Positions 18,048-27,228 are shown, counted from the stretch's first letter. The stretch: 64,000 nucleotides of DNA from DASQPR01 sp963727415 (GCA_963727415.1 CAVSGF010000002.1:496001-560000); one strand, 5' to 3'. Notes: generated from the sequence alone by a model not told the origin. Numbers and translations are program-made.

Positions 18048-18971
18048 GTGGCGACCTCATCGACCGACGACGTCGTCACGCACTTGGCCACGCTGACGAC
18101 CGAAGCCTACGATCCGCGGTTCCGGGATATCGATATGTCGGCAACCGAGGCCATCGTCACCGCCATGAACAAGGAGAACACGGTCGTGGTCGACGCCGTA
18201 CTCGCCGCCTCAGCGGCGATCGCGGCCGCGATCGACGCGATCGCGGCCCGGATGCGCGGCGGCGGGCGGCTCATCTACGCGGGGGCGGGTACTGCCGGCC
18301 GGATGGGCATCCTCGACGCGAGCGAGTGCCCGCCCACGTTCTCGGCGCCCCCGGAACTGGTCGTCGGGCTGATGGCGGGCGGCTCCGGCGCGGTAACCCG
18401 GGCCGCCGAAGGTGCCGAAGACGACTTCGACGGCGCCGTCGTCCAGTTCGACGACCTGGACCTGGCTTCGCCGGACTCGGTCGTCGGCATCTCGGCCAGC
18501 GGCCGGACCCGGTACGCGGTCGGAGCGCTCACCCATGCGCGAGCCAGAGGCGCACTCACGGTCGCGCTGGCCGGCAATCTGGACAGCGAGATCGGCCGGG
18601 TCGCCGACCATGTCATCGAGGTGCCGGCCGGGCCCGAGTTCCTCGTCGGTTCCACTCGCCTCAAGTCGGCCACGGTGCAGAAACTGGTACTCAACACCAT
18701 CTCGACAGTCGTCATGATGCGCCTGGGCCGCACGTACGGCAATTTGATGGTGAACATGACCGCGACCAACGACAAGTTGCGCGCCCGCGCGCGACGCATT
18801 GTGGTGCTGGCCACCGGCTGCGAGCAGGCGGTCGCGGATGCCGCGCTGGCCGATGCCGGCGGCGAAGTCAAGGCGGCCATTCTGATGCTGCTGGGCGGCG
18901 TTGACGCCGCGACCGCGCGGTCCCGGTTAGCCGACGCCCACGGTTACCTACGGACCGCGCTGAACCGCTGA
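18048..18971 (+). CDS. murQ: N-acetylmuramic acid 6-phosphate etherase MurQ
   Basis: Lyase-type etherase that splits MurNAc-6-phosphate into GlcNAc-6-phosphate and D-lactate in peptidoglycan recycling. The family signature IYAGAGTAGRMGILDASEC is near residue 75, followed by the SIS-fold segments VVGISASGRTRY and EFLVGSTRLKSATVQK and by MVNMTATNDKLRARA. The GTG at 18048 has AGGGAG ten bases upstream. The alternative GTG at 18039, overlapping the kinase stop as GTGA, is too close to that site. Either way it is tightly coupled to the kinase. Confidence 0.95.
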   Translation: MATSSTDDVVTHLATLTTEAYDPRFRDIDMSATEAIVTAMNKENTVVVDAVLAASAAIAAAIDAIAARMRGGGRLIYAGAGTAGRMGILDASECPPTFSAPPELVVGLMAGGSGAVTRAAEGAEDDFDGAVVQFDDLDLASPDSVVGISASGRTRYAVGALTHARARGALTVALAGNLDSEIGRVADHVIEVPAGPEFLVGSTRLKSATVQKLVLNTISTVVMMRLGRTYGNLMVNMTATNDKLRARARRIVVLATGCEQAVADAALADAGGEVKAAILMLLGGVDAATARSRLADAHGYLRTALNR

Positions 18972-19061
18972 CCTGGCGGGCCAGTCGCTGTAGCCACGCC
19001 GGTTCCGTGACCGTCTGTCCGCTGTGTCGCAAGTGCCGACCGGGCCCGTAGAGTCAGTTCC

Positions 19062-19442
19062 GTGCAGATCGGACCCATGCAGCTGCGCATCGACCCGCAC
19101 GGGGCCGTGGCGCCGTACGAGCAGATTCGCGCCCAGATAGCGGCGCAGGCGCGGACCCGGATGCTGCCACCGGGCACCCGGTTGCCGACCGTGCGCCGGC
19201 TGGCCGACGACCTGGGCGTGGCCCCGGGCACCGTCGCTCGCGCCTACCGGGAACTGGAGTCCGACCAGGTGGTCGAGACCCGCGGCCGGCATGGGACGTT
19301 CGTCTCCGCCGGGCCGGACGCCGTGGCCCGCGAAGCGCTCGCAGCGGCGACCGAGTACGTCGATCGCATCGTCCGCCTCGGGCTCGGTGAGTCGGACGCG
19401 GCCGGCTACCTGGACGCGGCTTTCCGGGCGCGGGAAGCCTGA
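19062..19442 (+). CDS. GntR-family regulator (YtrA-like, short)
   Basis: 126-aa regulator consisting of the GntR winged helix (YEQIRAQIAAQARTRMLPPGTRLPTVRRLADDLGVAPGTVARAYRELE split over residues 18-65) and a short helical C-terminus of about 45 residues, the arrangement of YtrA-type GntR proteins. These usually control adjacent ABC transporters, but no such gene follows here. GTG 19062 or the ATG at 19077 could start translation. Confidence 0.88.
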   Translation: MQIGPMQLRIDPHGAVAPYEQIRAQIAAQARTRMLPPGTRLPTVRRLADDLGVAPGTVARAYRELESDQVVETRGRHGTFVSAGPDAVAREALAAATEYVDRIVRLGLGESDAAGYLDAAFRAREA

Positions 19443-19526
19443 CGCGCAGTCGCGATTGGCCGCCCCCGTAACGGCTCCGGCGGGCCCGCAACACGCCGGA
19501 GTTCGCGATCCACCGCGGATTTTTTT

Positions 19527-19555
19527 GCGCCCGTCCGGACCGGCCGGACGGGCGC
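19527..19555. other. Perfect 12-bp hairpin next to a T-tract
   Basis: GCGCCCGTCCGG (19527-19538), loop accgg, then its exact complement (19544-19555). A run of seven T precedes the hairpin on the plus strand. Neither strand therefore gives stem followed by U-run, and it is not a canonical intrinsic terminator. The 294-bp gap 19443-19736 holds nothing else I can name apart from the small-protein promoter. Confidence 0.55.
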
Positions 19556-19736
19556 GGCGACTCGAGTTCGCCGGCTGCCTGACGGGCCGCCAGGCGAGAC
19601 GAAACCGTTGCCAGATAACGGAATCAGGGCAGTCCGGCCGTGGCGGCGGGCGATTCAGTGGATTAGGTCCAGATTACATCCAATGTAGAAGTGCTTAGGC
19701 TTTTGAGTCGAATCGGTAGCGCATGGGAGGTTTGCG

Positions 19737-19952
19737 GTGCACAGTGATGTCATGAGCAGCAGCGGGAGCGGCGGCAGGTACTTCTGGTGCGTGCGCCACC
19801 ACCGCGTGGAGACGGACGCTAACGCGTGCGCCGGGAACTACCGCCTGGGGCCGTACGCGACCGAAGCCGAGGCGGCTGCGGCCCTGGAGCAGGTGGCCGA
19901 TCGTAACGCCGCCTGGGACGCCGAAGACGCCCGCTGGAACGGGGAGTCGTAA
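19737..19952 (+). CDS. Conserved small actinobacterial protein of unknown function
   Basis: 71-aa soluble protein. The core FWCVRHHRVETDANACAGN then RLGPYATEAEAAAALEQV and RNAAWDAEDARW resembles a short protein found widely in actinobacteria: an aromatic-Cys-HHRVE opening, RLGPY, and a C-terminal W-D/E-DxRW. The Cys and His residues might bind a metal, but this is speculative. GTG 19737 follows GGGAGG by seven bases. The histone-like gene starts about 50 bp downstream in the same direction. Confidence 0.75.
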   Translation: MHSDVMSSSGSGGRYFWCVRHHRVETDANACAGNYRLGPYATEAEAAAALEQVADRNAAWDAEDARWNGES

Positions 19953-20005
19953 TCCGACGAACCGGCTTGTCGAGCAACCCGTCAGGTTCCCGAGGGAGGG
20001 ACGTC

Positions 20006-21013
20006 ATGGCCGCAGCTACAAAGGCCACGATCAAATCGGCCGTCCGTGCGGCCGGGAAGAAGACCGCAGCGGCGACTAGAGCCACCGCCGCGAAGACCGT
20101 GGTCAAAAAGGTAGCCGCCAAGAAGACGGCGGCGAGCAAGACGGCCGCGAAGCGGGCGCCGGCGACCAGGACCACCGCCAAGAAGGCGCCGGCCCGCAAG
20201 ACCACGGCTGCCCGCAAGACCACCGCGAAGAAGACGGCGCCGGCCACCAAGACGACGGCGCGCAAGACCACCACCAAGCGGGTGGCCTCGGCTCGGACGT
20301 CGGGGCCGGCCAAGAAGACCACGGCCAAGAAGACGACTACCGCGAGGAAGGCCACGGCCAAGAAGGCGACGGCCGCGCGCAAGGCGGCGCCGGCCAAGAA
20401 GGCGACCACCGGGGCGAAGAAGACCACGGCGGCGAAGAAGTCCACGGCGGCCAGGAAGACCACGGCGGCCAGGAAGACGACGGCGGCCAGGAAGTCCACG
20501 GCGGCCAAGAAGACGACCGCGCGGAAGGCGACGACGAAGGCCGCCGCCAAGAAGGCGCCGGCGAGGAAGACCACTACGGCGAGGAAGGCCACCACGGCGA
20601 AGAGGGCGCCGGCGAAGAAGACCACCGCCCGTAAGGCCGCGGCGAAGAAGACCACGGCGAAGAGAACGGCGGCGAAGGCGCCTGCTCGGAAGACGGCAGC
20701 TAAGAAGACGACGGCGAAGAGAACGGCGGCGAAGGCGCCTGCTCGGAAGACGGCGGCTAAGAAGACGGCGGCGAAGAAGACGACGGCGAAGAAGACGACG
20801 GCGAAGAAGACGACGGCGAAGAAGACGACGGCCAGGAAGACGACCGCGGCCCGGACCACCGCCCGGACCACGGCCAAGGCCACCGCCAAACGGGCGCCGG
20901 CCCGCAAGAGCACGGCGGCCCGCAGGACGGCCGCCGCACGCAGGACCACGGTACGTAAGACCACCACCGGCCGGGTCACGCGAAAGGCGAGCGCGCCGAG
21001 GGCGTCGGCCTAG
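20006..21013 (+). CDS. Lys/Ala/Thr-rich histone H1-like protein
   Basis: 335 aa composed almost entirely of Lys, Ala, Thr, Arg and Pro in repeats such as AAKKTTA, KAPARKT and TARKTTA, like eukaryotic H1 tails, chlamydial Hc2 and the tail of mycobacterial HupB. No HU-type globular domain is present, so the whole protein is basic tail. Likely a nucleoid-binding protein. ATG 20006 has GAGGGAGGG six bases upstream. The DNA is internally repetitive, and the antisense frame over it (about 380 hydrophobic codons) is an artefact of the codon pattern. Confidence 0.82.
   Translation: MAAATKATIKSAVRAAGKKTAAATRATAAKTVVKKVAAKKTAASKTAAKRAPATRTTAKKAPARKTTAARKTTAKKTAPATKTTARKTTTKRVASARTSGPAKKTTAKKTTTARKATAKKATAARKAAPAKKATTGAKKTTAAKKSTAARKTTAARKTTAARKSTAAKKTTARKATTKAAAKKAPARKTTTARKATTAKRAPAKKTTARKAAAKKTTAKRTAAKAPARKTAAKKTTAKRTAAKAPARKTAAKKTAAKKTTAKKTTAKKTTAKKTTARKTTAARTTARTTAKATAKRAPARKSTAARRTAAARRTTVRKTTTGRVTRKASAPRASA
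20640..20835. repeat. In-frame 57-bp and 15-bp repeats in the histone-like gene
   Basis: A unit of about 57 bp (from aagaagaccacggcgaagag to ggcagct) occurs twice in succession between about 20646 and 20759. It is followed by about five units of 15 bp (aagaagacgacggcg) up to about 20835, encoding KKTTA/KKTAA pentads. All periods are multiples of three. Confidence 0.8.
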
Positions 21014-21133
21014 AAGGCCTCGGTCGGCAGGCCGACCCCGGCCGGTGCGACGGCCCGGTGGAGCGTGGTGATGAACGATGCCCGGGCAACCCAGCAAGGC
21101 GACGCGTTGGGCGCTCGATGGTATGACTAACGG

Positions 21134-22603
21134 ATGGTGATCCGCCGCCTCGTCGCGCCGAACATCGACTTCTCCTCCCTGCGCCGCGAGCTTAAGCTGC
21201 CTGAGCAGTTTCCGCCCGCGGCGCAGGACGAGGCTGACCTGATTGCGGCGTCGGGCCCGGCCCGCCCGGCCTCCGACCGGACCGACATCGAGTTCGTAAC
21301 CATCGACCCGCCGGGATCGATGGACTTGGACCAGGCGATGTGCCTGCGACGCCGACCCGGTGGCGGTTACCGCGTGTACTACGCCATCGCTGACGTGTCA
21401 TCGTTCGTCACGCCCGGCGGCGCTCTTTTCGGAGCCACCTGGAGCCGCGGGCAGACCGTCTACCTGCCGGACGGCAAGGTACCGCTGCACCCGAAGATCC
21501 TCTCGGAAGGCGCCGCAAGCCTGCTGCCGGGCCAAGACCGCTCGGCCGCGGTGTGGACCATTGACCTGGACGCCGGCGGCGCCACCATCGAGACCCGCGT
21601 CGAGCGCGCCCTCGTCCGCAGCCGGGCGCAGCTCGACTACCCGGCAGTCCAGTCCGACGTAGTGGCGGGCCGGCTAGCCGATCCGATCGCTTTGCTGCCG
21701 GAGATCGGTGCGCTGCTGATCGAGCGCGGCCTGGCGCGGGGTGCGATCAGCCTGCCGATCCCGTCACAAGAAGTCGTCAAGGTCGACGGGGGCTGGGAAC
21801 TCGTGCTGGCCGCCGCCGCTCGGGTCGAGGAGTTCAACGCGCAGATCTCGCTGCTCACCGGCATGGCCGCCGCGCAGATCATGATGGCCGGCCGGATCGG
21901 GCTGCTGCGGACCATGCCGGCGCCGGAACCCAGGGCGATCGCGAAACTCCGGATCGCCGCACGCGGGCTAGGCGTCGATTGGCCGGACGGCGCCGCCCCG
22001 GGACGGGTCATAGCGGCCGTTGACGGCAACGATCCGCGCGGTGCGGCATTCCTGGACCACGCCGCCGAGCTGATGCGCGGTGCTGGGTACACCGCGTTCG
22101 ACGGCGAGCCGCCGGCGCTGACCGAGCACGGTGGCGTCGGTGCGCCGTACGCCCATGTGACCGCGCCGCTGCGGCGCTTGGCCGACCGATTCGCCACCGA
22201 GGTGGCCCTGGCCCTTTTCGACGGCCGGGAGGTACCGGACTGGACGCGCCAGGCGCTGCCGGAGCTTCCACGTGTCATGTCGGCGACCGACCGGATCGCG
22301 TCGGCGGCCGAGCGCGGCGCGGTGGACCTGGCCGAAGCGGTGCTGCTGGCGGGCCGGCTCGGCGAGAAGTTCGACGCGGCGGTCCTCGATCTGGACGACA
22401 AGCCGAACGCCACGCGCGGCACCATCGCCATCGACCACCCGGCGATACGGGCCCGGTGCGAGGGCGAGGGGATGGTGCTGGGTGAGCGCATCACCGTCCG
22501 GCTGGCCGCCGCCGATCCCACCGAACGCAAGGTCCTCTTCACTACCGACGGCTTCGCCACCGACCGGTTCACCACTGACAGCTTCACCACCGACGGCACG
22601 TGA
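21134..22603 (+). CDS. RNB-domain (RNase II/R-type) ribonuclease
   Basis: 489-aa protein with the RNase II catalytic domain: DPPGSMDLDQAM (metal-binding Asp cluster) near residue 60, YYAIADVSSFV and VYLPDGKVPLHPKILSEG, then ISLLTGMAAAQIM and YAHVTAPLRRLADR. It is shorter than full RNase II/R, with little room for N-terminal cold-shock domains, like other actinobacterial RNB proteins. The last 20 residues are four repeats of FTTDG-type pentapeptides. Its TGA overlaps the next gene's GTG. Confidence 0.92.
   Translation: MVIRRLVAPNIDFSSLRRELKLPEQFPPAAQDEADLIAASGPARPASDRTDIEFVTIDPPGSMDLDQAMCLRRRPGGGYRVYYAIADVSSFVTPGGALFGATWSRGQTVYLPDGKVPLHPKILSEGAASLLPGQDRSAAVWTIDLDAGGATIETRVERALVRSRAQLDYPAVQSDVVAGRLADPIALLPEIGALLIERGLARGAISLPIPSQEVVKVDGGWELVLAAAARVEEFNAQISLLTGMAAAQIMMAGRIGLLRTMPAPEPRAIAKLRIAARGLGVDWPDGAAPGRVIAAVDGNDPRGAAFLDHAAELMRGAGYTAFDGEPPALTEHGGVGAPYAHVTAPLRRLADRFATEVALALFDGREVPDWTRQALPELPRVMSATDRIASAAERGAVDLAEAVLLAGRLGEKFDAAVLDLDDKPNATRGTIAIDHPAIRARCEGEGMVLGERITVRLAAADPTERKVLFTTDGFATDRFTTDSFTTDGT
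22538..22597. repeat. 15-bp tandem repeat at the 3' end of the RNB gene (4 units)
   Basis: Units ttcactaccgacggc, ttcgccaccgaccgg, ttcaccactgacagc and ttcaccaccgacggc start at 22538, 22553, 22568 and 22583, in frame, directly before the stop codon. They encode a repetitive C-terminal extension. Confidence 0.9.
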
Positions 22604-23310
22604 GGATCGTCTCGCTGGTCCCTTCGCTGACCGAGGCGGTCGCCTCGGTGGACCGGTCGCTGCTGGTCGGTGCGACCGACTACTGCGCGTACCCGGCTGA
22701 TCTGGATGTGGTGCGGGTGGGCGGCAGCAAGTACCCGACGGTGGCGACGGTGCTCGGGCTGCGTCCGGATCTGGTGCTGGCGAATGTCGAGGAGAACCAG
22801 CGCGCGGACGTGCAGGCGTTGCGCGCGGCCGGAGTACGGGTGTGGGTGTGCTACCCGCGGACACTCGACGAGGCGTTCGGAGCGCTCCGCGAGATGTTCG
22901 AGCTGATCCGGGTCGCGGAGCCGGCCTGGCTGGCCGAGGCGGAGCGGACCTGGGCCGCGCCGCCGGACCGGGTGCTCGCCGAGCGCGCGCTCGTACCGGT
23001 GTGGCGCAAGCCGTGGGTGGTGCTCGGCTCCGGCACGTTCGCTGGTGACGTACTGGCCCGAGTGGGCGTCCGGCACGCCTACCACCGGGCGCCCGATCGG
23101 TACCCCCGGCCCAGCCTGGATGAGCTGCGGGCGACCCGGCCGGATCTGCTGGTGCTGCCGGACGAGCCGTACCCGTTCAATGCCGACGATGGCCCGCAGT
23201 TCTTTCCAGAAGTGCCGTACGCGCTCGTCTCCGGGCGGCACCTGACCTGGTACGGCCCATCGTTGCGCGATGCCAGGCAGGTACTGGCCGAGGCGCTGAT
23301 TCGGGCCTGA
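22600..23310 (+). CDS. BtuF-like helical-backbone metal/cobalamin-binding protein without signal peptide
   Basis: 236-aa periplasmic-binding-protein class III fold: RIVSLVPSLTEAV at the extreme N-terminus, LVGATDYCAYP, KYPTVATVLGLRPDLVLANVEEN and a long linking helix. Relatives bind vitamin B12 or haem/iron chelates outside the cell, but here there is no export signal or lipobox and no permease nearby, so a cytoplasmic role is implied. The GTG start overlaps the RNB stop as GTGA. Confidence 0.85.
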   Translation: MRIVSLVPSLTEAVASVDRSLLVGATDYCAYPADLDVVRVGGSKYPTVATVLGLRPDLVLANVEENQRADVQALRAAGVRVWVCYPRTLDEAFGALREMFELIRVAEPAWLAEAERTWAAPPDRVLAERALVPVWRKPWVVLGSGTFAGDVLARVGVRHAYHRAPDRYPRPSLDELRATRPDLLVLPDEPYPFNADDGPQFFPEVPYALVSGRHLTWYGPSLRDARQVLAEALIRA

Positions 23311-23335
23311 CCAACCATCGTGCGGGCCGGAGGGA

Positions 23336-24166
23336 TCAGGCAGTCAGCCGGGCCGTCACCCAGTCCCGGAAGCCGTCCGGTGGCACGGCGACGGCACCGG
23401 GAACGACCTCGGCCAGCAACCGAGCCGTCGCGATGGCCGCCCGGCGCAGATCGGCCGCGTCCAGCCCGGCGACGGTCGCCTCGATACCCGCCGGTAGCCG
23501 AGGGTCGGCTTCGTCGAGCAGAGCGGTGAGCCCGTACCCGGCGAAGTCGACGCGGAGCGTCACGTTCCACAGCCGCCAGAGGTGGTCGCGGGCCTCCTGG
23601 AGCCGCTGGTACGCCTCCCAGACCGAGCCGCGGTCCAGATACTTGGCGAGGTCGCCGAGCGCGATCCAGGCCAGGCACGCCCACTCGTGGCGGGTCTGCG
23701 GGGTGGCGTCCGCCGCCGCCGGGCGCACCGGCGTGCTCAGCCGGCCGTCCTCGTCGTAGAGCACGACCGACCCGGGTGGCGCGCCGGCTCGCCATGACGC
23801 CGGCATCAGGACGAGGCTCAGCTGGGCGCCGTCGGTATACAGGGTGTGCAGGTGCCATGACGTCAGACCGGGGTCCGTCGTCTGTCGGGGAGGCCTCGGG
23901 AACTCCTGGCGCATCTGGTCGCGCACCGGACCGCCGATCGCCGTCAGCGTGGCGCCGAGAGCGAGCGCGTCACCGAACCGCTCGTCGGCGACGCCCACCC
24001 CGCAATCGATATCGGATAGCTCGTCGCCCGTGCCACGGGCCAGCGAGCAGGCGAGCTCGAACCAGCGCAGGGCCGGTTCGAGCTCGACCGCGTCGAGCAT
24101 GCCGCTCAGGATGTCGCGCTGCCGGCCAACCGCGCGCGGCATACCGGCCAGGAATGCTCTGGTCAC
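23336..24166 (-). CDS. Nucleotidyltransferase-fold protein
   Basis: 276 aa. The N-terminal SLARGTGDELSDIDCGV fits the GSxxxGx(n)SDxD core of DNA polymerase beta-like nucleotidyltransferases, as in aminoglycoside adenylyltransferases, with Cys in place of the first Gly. A helical C-terminal half contains HEWACLAWIALGDLAKYLDRG and a YQRLQEARDHLWRLWN stretch. Substrate unknown. It begins 15 bp after panB on the same strand and is probably co-transcribed with it. Confidence 0.7.
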   Translation of the reverse strand: MTRAFLAGMPRAVGRQRDILSGMLDAVELEPALRWFELACSLARGTGDELSDIDCGVGVADERFGDALALGATLTAIGGPVRDQMRQEFPRPPRQTTDPGLTSWHLHTLYTDGAQLSLVLMPASWRAGAPPGSVVLYDEDGRLSTPVRPAAADATPQTRHEWACLAWIALGDLAKYLDRGSVWEAYQRLQEARDHLWRLWNVTLRVDFAGYGLTALLDEADPRLPAGIEATVAGLDAADLRRAAIATARLLAEVVPGAVAVPPDGFRDWVTARLTA

Positions 24167-24181
24167 CAGGGATACTCCGGG

Positions 24182-25042
24182 CTACTCGAACGTGTGCTCC
24201 GCGGCGGGGAAGGCCCCGTCACGCACCTCCTCGGCGTACTGCCTCGCGGCACCGGCGATGACACCGGCGAGGTCGGCGTACCGCTTGACGAACCGGGGAG
24301 CCTTGCCGGTACGCAGGCCGGCCATGTCCTGCCAGACCAGCACCTGAGCGTCGGTGTCCGGGCCGGCCCCGATGCCGATGGTCGGGATCGGCAGCTCCTT
24401 GGTGATCTGCTTGGATACCTCGCCCGGCACCATCTCAAGCACGACCGAGAACGCGCCGGCCGCGGCGACGGCACGGGCATCGGCGATGACCTCCTCGGCC
24501 GCTTCGCCCCGGCCCTGCACCCGGTACCCGCCGAACGCGTGCTCGCTCTGCGGGGTGAACCCGACGTGCGCCATGACCGGGATCCCGGCCTTGGTAATCG
24601 CCGCGATCTGCTCCGCTACCCGCACGCCGCCCTCCAGCTTCACCGCGTGGCAGCCGCCCTCCTTCATGAACCGCACGGCCGTACGCAGGGCCTGAGTGGG
24701 GCCTTCCTCGTAGGAGCCGAACGGCAGATCGCCCACAACCAGCGTGCGCTTGGTCGCGCGTACCACGGCGCGGACCAGCGGCAGCAGTTCGTCGGCGGTC
24801 ACCGGTACGGTCGTCTCGTAGCCGAACACGTTGTTGGCGGCCGAGTCGCCGACCAGCAGCACCGGGATCCCGGCGTCGTCGAAGATTCCAGCGGTGTACT
24901 GGTCGTAGCTGGTGAGCATGGCCCACTTCTCGCCGCGTTCCTTCGCCAGATGCAGGTCGCGGGTGCGTACCCGACGAGTTGCCGGCCCGCCGTAGAGGCT
25001 CGGAACTTCCGGCTGAGATCGGGAGACCTCGGGATGAGACAT
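24182..25042 (-). CDS. panB: 3-methyl-2-oxobutanoate hydroxymethyltransferase PanB
   Basis: First committed enzyme of pantothenate synthesis, forming ketopantoate from 2-oxoisovalerate with methylenetetrahydrofolate. The 286-aa protein has MLTSYDQYTAGIFDDAG, the metal-binding VGDSAANNVFGY with ETTVPVT, VKLEGG, MAHVGFTPQS and TIGIGAGPDTDAQVLVWQD, all diagnostic. ATG 25042 is preceded by GAGGAGA. panB near nadE and glnA2 is a neighbourhood familiar from other actinobacteria. Confidence 0.96.
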   Translation of the reverse strand: MSHPEVSRSQPEVPSLYGGPATRRVRTRDLHLAKERGEKWAMLTSYDQYTAGIFDDAGIPVLLVGDSAANNVFGYETTVPVTADELLPLVRAVVRATKRTLVVGDLPFGSYEEGPTQALRTAVRFMKEGGCHAVKLEGGVRVAEQIAAITKAGIPVMAHVGFTPQSEHAFGGYRVQGRGEAAEEVIADARAVAAAGAFSVVLEMVPGEVSKQITKELPIPTIGIGAGPDTDAQVLVWQDMAGLRTGKAPRFVKRYADLAGVIAGAARQYAEEVRDGAFPAAEHTFE

Positions 25043-25275
25043 CGTTATCTCCTCTTGTCGGACTCGAGGCCGCGCTGATCGCGGTCCCCGGACACGTGGA
25101 GATCGTCTCACCGGCCCGGCGGCGCCGGGCAGGGATCAGTGCAAGATTTCACAGGCACGGTAACTTCCGATCTTGCTGTTCCGCAGGCGCCCATGACGCG
25201 GCGGGCGGCGATGGAAGCGGGTCGCCGCGCCGCGTTGGGGCCGTTTCGCGACTGGACCGGCCCAGCCAACGACAG

Positions 25276-25321
25276 GACCGGTCGGCTCAGGGCTGTCAAA
25301 GACCGGTCGGCTCAGGGCTGT
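25276..25321. repeat. 25-bp direct repeat across the nadE stop codon
   Basis: The 21-bp string starting gaccggtcggctcagg (25276-25296) recurs at 25301-25321, a 25-bp period. The second copy contains the nadE stop codon and last residues. The rest of the 269-bp gap 25043-25311 should hold the panB promoter; no clear operator was seen. Confidence 0.8.
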
Positions 25322-27091
25322 TCGCGAAAGCGGTTGGTGATCGGTAGCCGCCGGTCCCGTCCGAACGCCTTGAATGAGATCTTGGTGCCCGGCGCGGACT
25401 GCCGGCGCTTGTACTCGGCGAGGTCGACCAGGCGCAACACGCGGTCGACCACCAGCGCGTCGTGACCGGCGGCCAGCAACTGGTCACGGCCCATATCGCC
25501 GTCGACGTAGCCGGCCAGCACCGCGTCCAGGATGTCGTAGTCGGGCAGCGAGTCGCTGTCACGCTGGCCCGGCCGGAGCTCGGCGCTCGGTGGCTTGGTG
25601 ATCGAGTTCTCCGGGATCGGCGGGGTCTGGCCGCGCCGCGCCGCTTCGTCGTTGCGCCACCGCGCGAGCTTCCACACCAGCGTCTTCGGCACGTCCTTGA
25701 GCGGGTTGAAGCCGCCGACCGAGTCGCCGTACAGCGTCGAGTAGCCCACCGCGAGCTCGCTCTTGTTGCCGGTAGTGAGCACCAGGTGGTTCTCCTGGTT
25801 GGACAGACCCATGAGCAGCACGCCGCGGACGCGGGCCTGGAGGTTCTCGGCGGCCAGCCCGGTCAGGTGCATCTGGTCCATGAAGGCGTCGACCATCGGC
25901 GCGATCGGCTGCGACCCGGTAGTCCAGGCCGGTGCGCTTGGCCAGATCCTCGGCGTCCTCGCGCGAGTGCTCGGACGAGTACGAGCTCGGCATGCTGACA
26001 CCGACCACGCCGCGCCGGTCCGATCGCGTCCACCGCGATCGCCGCCGCCACGGACGAATCGATACCACCGGACAGTCCCAGGATTACCGACTTGAAGCCG
26101 TTCTTGCGCACGTAGTCGCCCAGGCCGAGCACCAGCGCCCGCCATACCTCGGCTTCATCGGTGACCTGCTCGGCGATGCGAGGAAGGGCCGGCTCGCCGC
26201 GCGGCGGTTCGGCGTGGTCGGTGACGCCGGACGGCGCGCGATCTTCATACCGTCCGGGCCGACCGGCGGCGGCGCGCTCAGGTCGGTGGTCGCCCGGGGC
26301 AGGTCCACGTCGAGTACGAGCAGGTCTCGGCTCGAACTGCGGTGAGCGCGCGATAAGCGTGCCGTCCGGCCCGACGACCATCGAGTCGCCGTCGAAGACC
26401 AGCTCGTCCTGGCCGCCGACCATGTTGACGTAGGCGACCGTGGCCCGGGCCTCGTCGCGCCCGCCTGGCCACCAGAGGCAACCGCACGTCGTCCTTGTTC
26501 AGCTCGTACGGCGAGCCGTTGATGTTCACGACCAGCCCGACGCTCGGCGACGGCGGCCGCCGCGAACGGGCCGCCGGCCTGCCACAGGTCCTCGCAGATG
26601 GTCAGGGCGATGTCGACGCCGCCGAGGCGGACCACGGTGAGCGTGTCACCGGGCGCGAAGTACCGGTCCTCGTCGAAGACGCCGTAGTTCGGCAGGTGAT
26701 GCTTGAAGTACGTGGCGACGACGCGCCCGCCGTGCAGCAGGGCCATGGCGTTGCGCGGACCCTTGCCCGGCACCGCCGCGCCGCTGGTCTTTGCCGGGCC
26801 GTCCGAGTCCAGGTAGCCGACCGCCACGGCGAGGTCGCCGAGGCCGTCGGCGGCCAGGTCGGCTGCCGAGGCGGTCACCGCCGTCCGGGACGCGGTCACG
26901 AAGCTGGACCGGAACACCAGGTCCTCAACCGGATAGCCGGTCAGCATCATCTCCGGGAAGGCGACCAGGTGCGCGCCGCTCTCGGCGGCTCGTCGGGCCG
27001 TGTGGCGGATGGTGGCGGCGTTGCCGGCGATGTCGCCGACGCACGGGTTGACTTGCGCGAGCGCGAGACGGAGACGGGCAGTAGCCGACAT
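25312..27091 (-). pseudogene. nadE: Glutamine-dependent NAD+ synthase NadE, interrupted by frameshifts
   Basis: Converts nicotinic acid adenine dinucleotide to NAD+, taking ammonia from glutamine. The nitrilase-fold glutaminase half shows the catalytic Glu in FPEMMLTGYP, Lys in FKHHLPNYGVFDEDRYF and Cys in ICEDLWQAGGPF. The synthetase half has the ATP motif GLSGGIDSS. Frame changes near 26541, 26458, 26328, 26237, 26011 and 25912 break it, yet between them the protein stays at family consensus. Five fit one extra base; 26237 needs two extra or one missing. I interpret the gene as intact in the organism and damaged in this sequence. Confidence 0.88.
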
Positions 27092-27228
27092 ATCTTCATC
27101 TTGCCAAACCGGACTCCGGGCGCCGCCGTGATCTCGGTGACAGCGGCTCGCCGGATTCGCCCGTGTCGGGTAGCTGGGCTCGGCGGAGGGGTGAATCGGT
27201 GGTGTTCGCGGGCATCAAAGGCTGGCAT

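Noticed and set aside
19527..19555. Intrinsic terminator after the GntR gene
   Set aside because: The T-run precedes the stem on the plus strand, so neither strand has stem plus U-tract; listed only as a hairpin.
19819..20979. Long hydrophobic open frame opposite the histone-like gene
   Set aside because: It is the antisense of Lys/Ala/Thr codons; the Val/Phe/Leu pattern is a composition artefact with no start signal.
21637..23241. 534-codon minus-strand frame opposite the RNB and BtuF-like genes
   Set aside because: Both plus-strand genes have full family motifs and an overlapping stop/start; the antisense frame has none.
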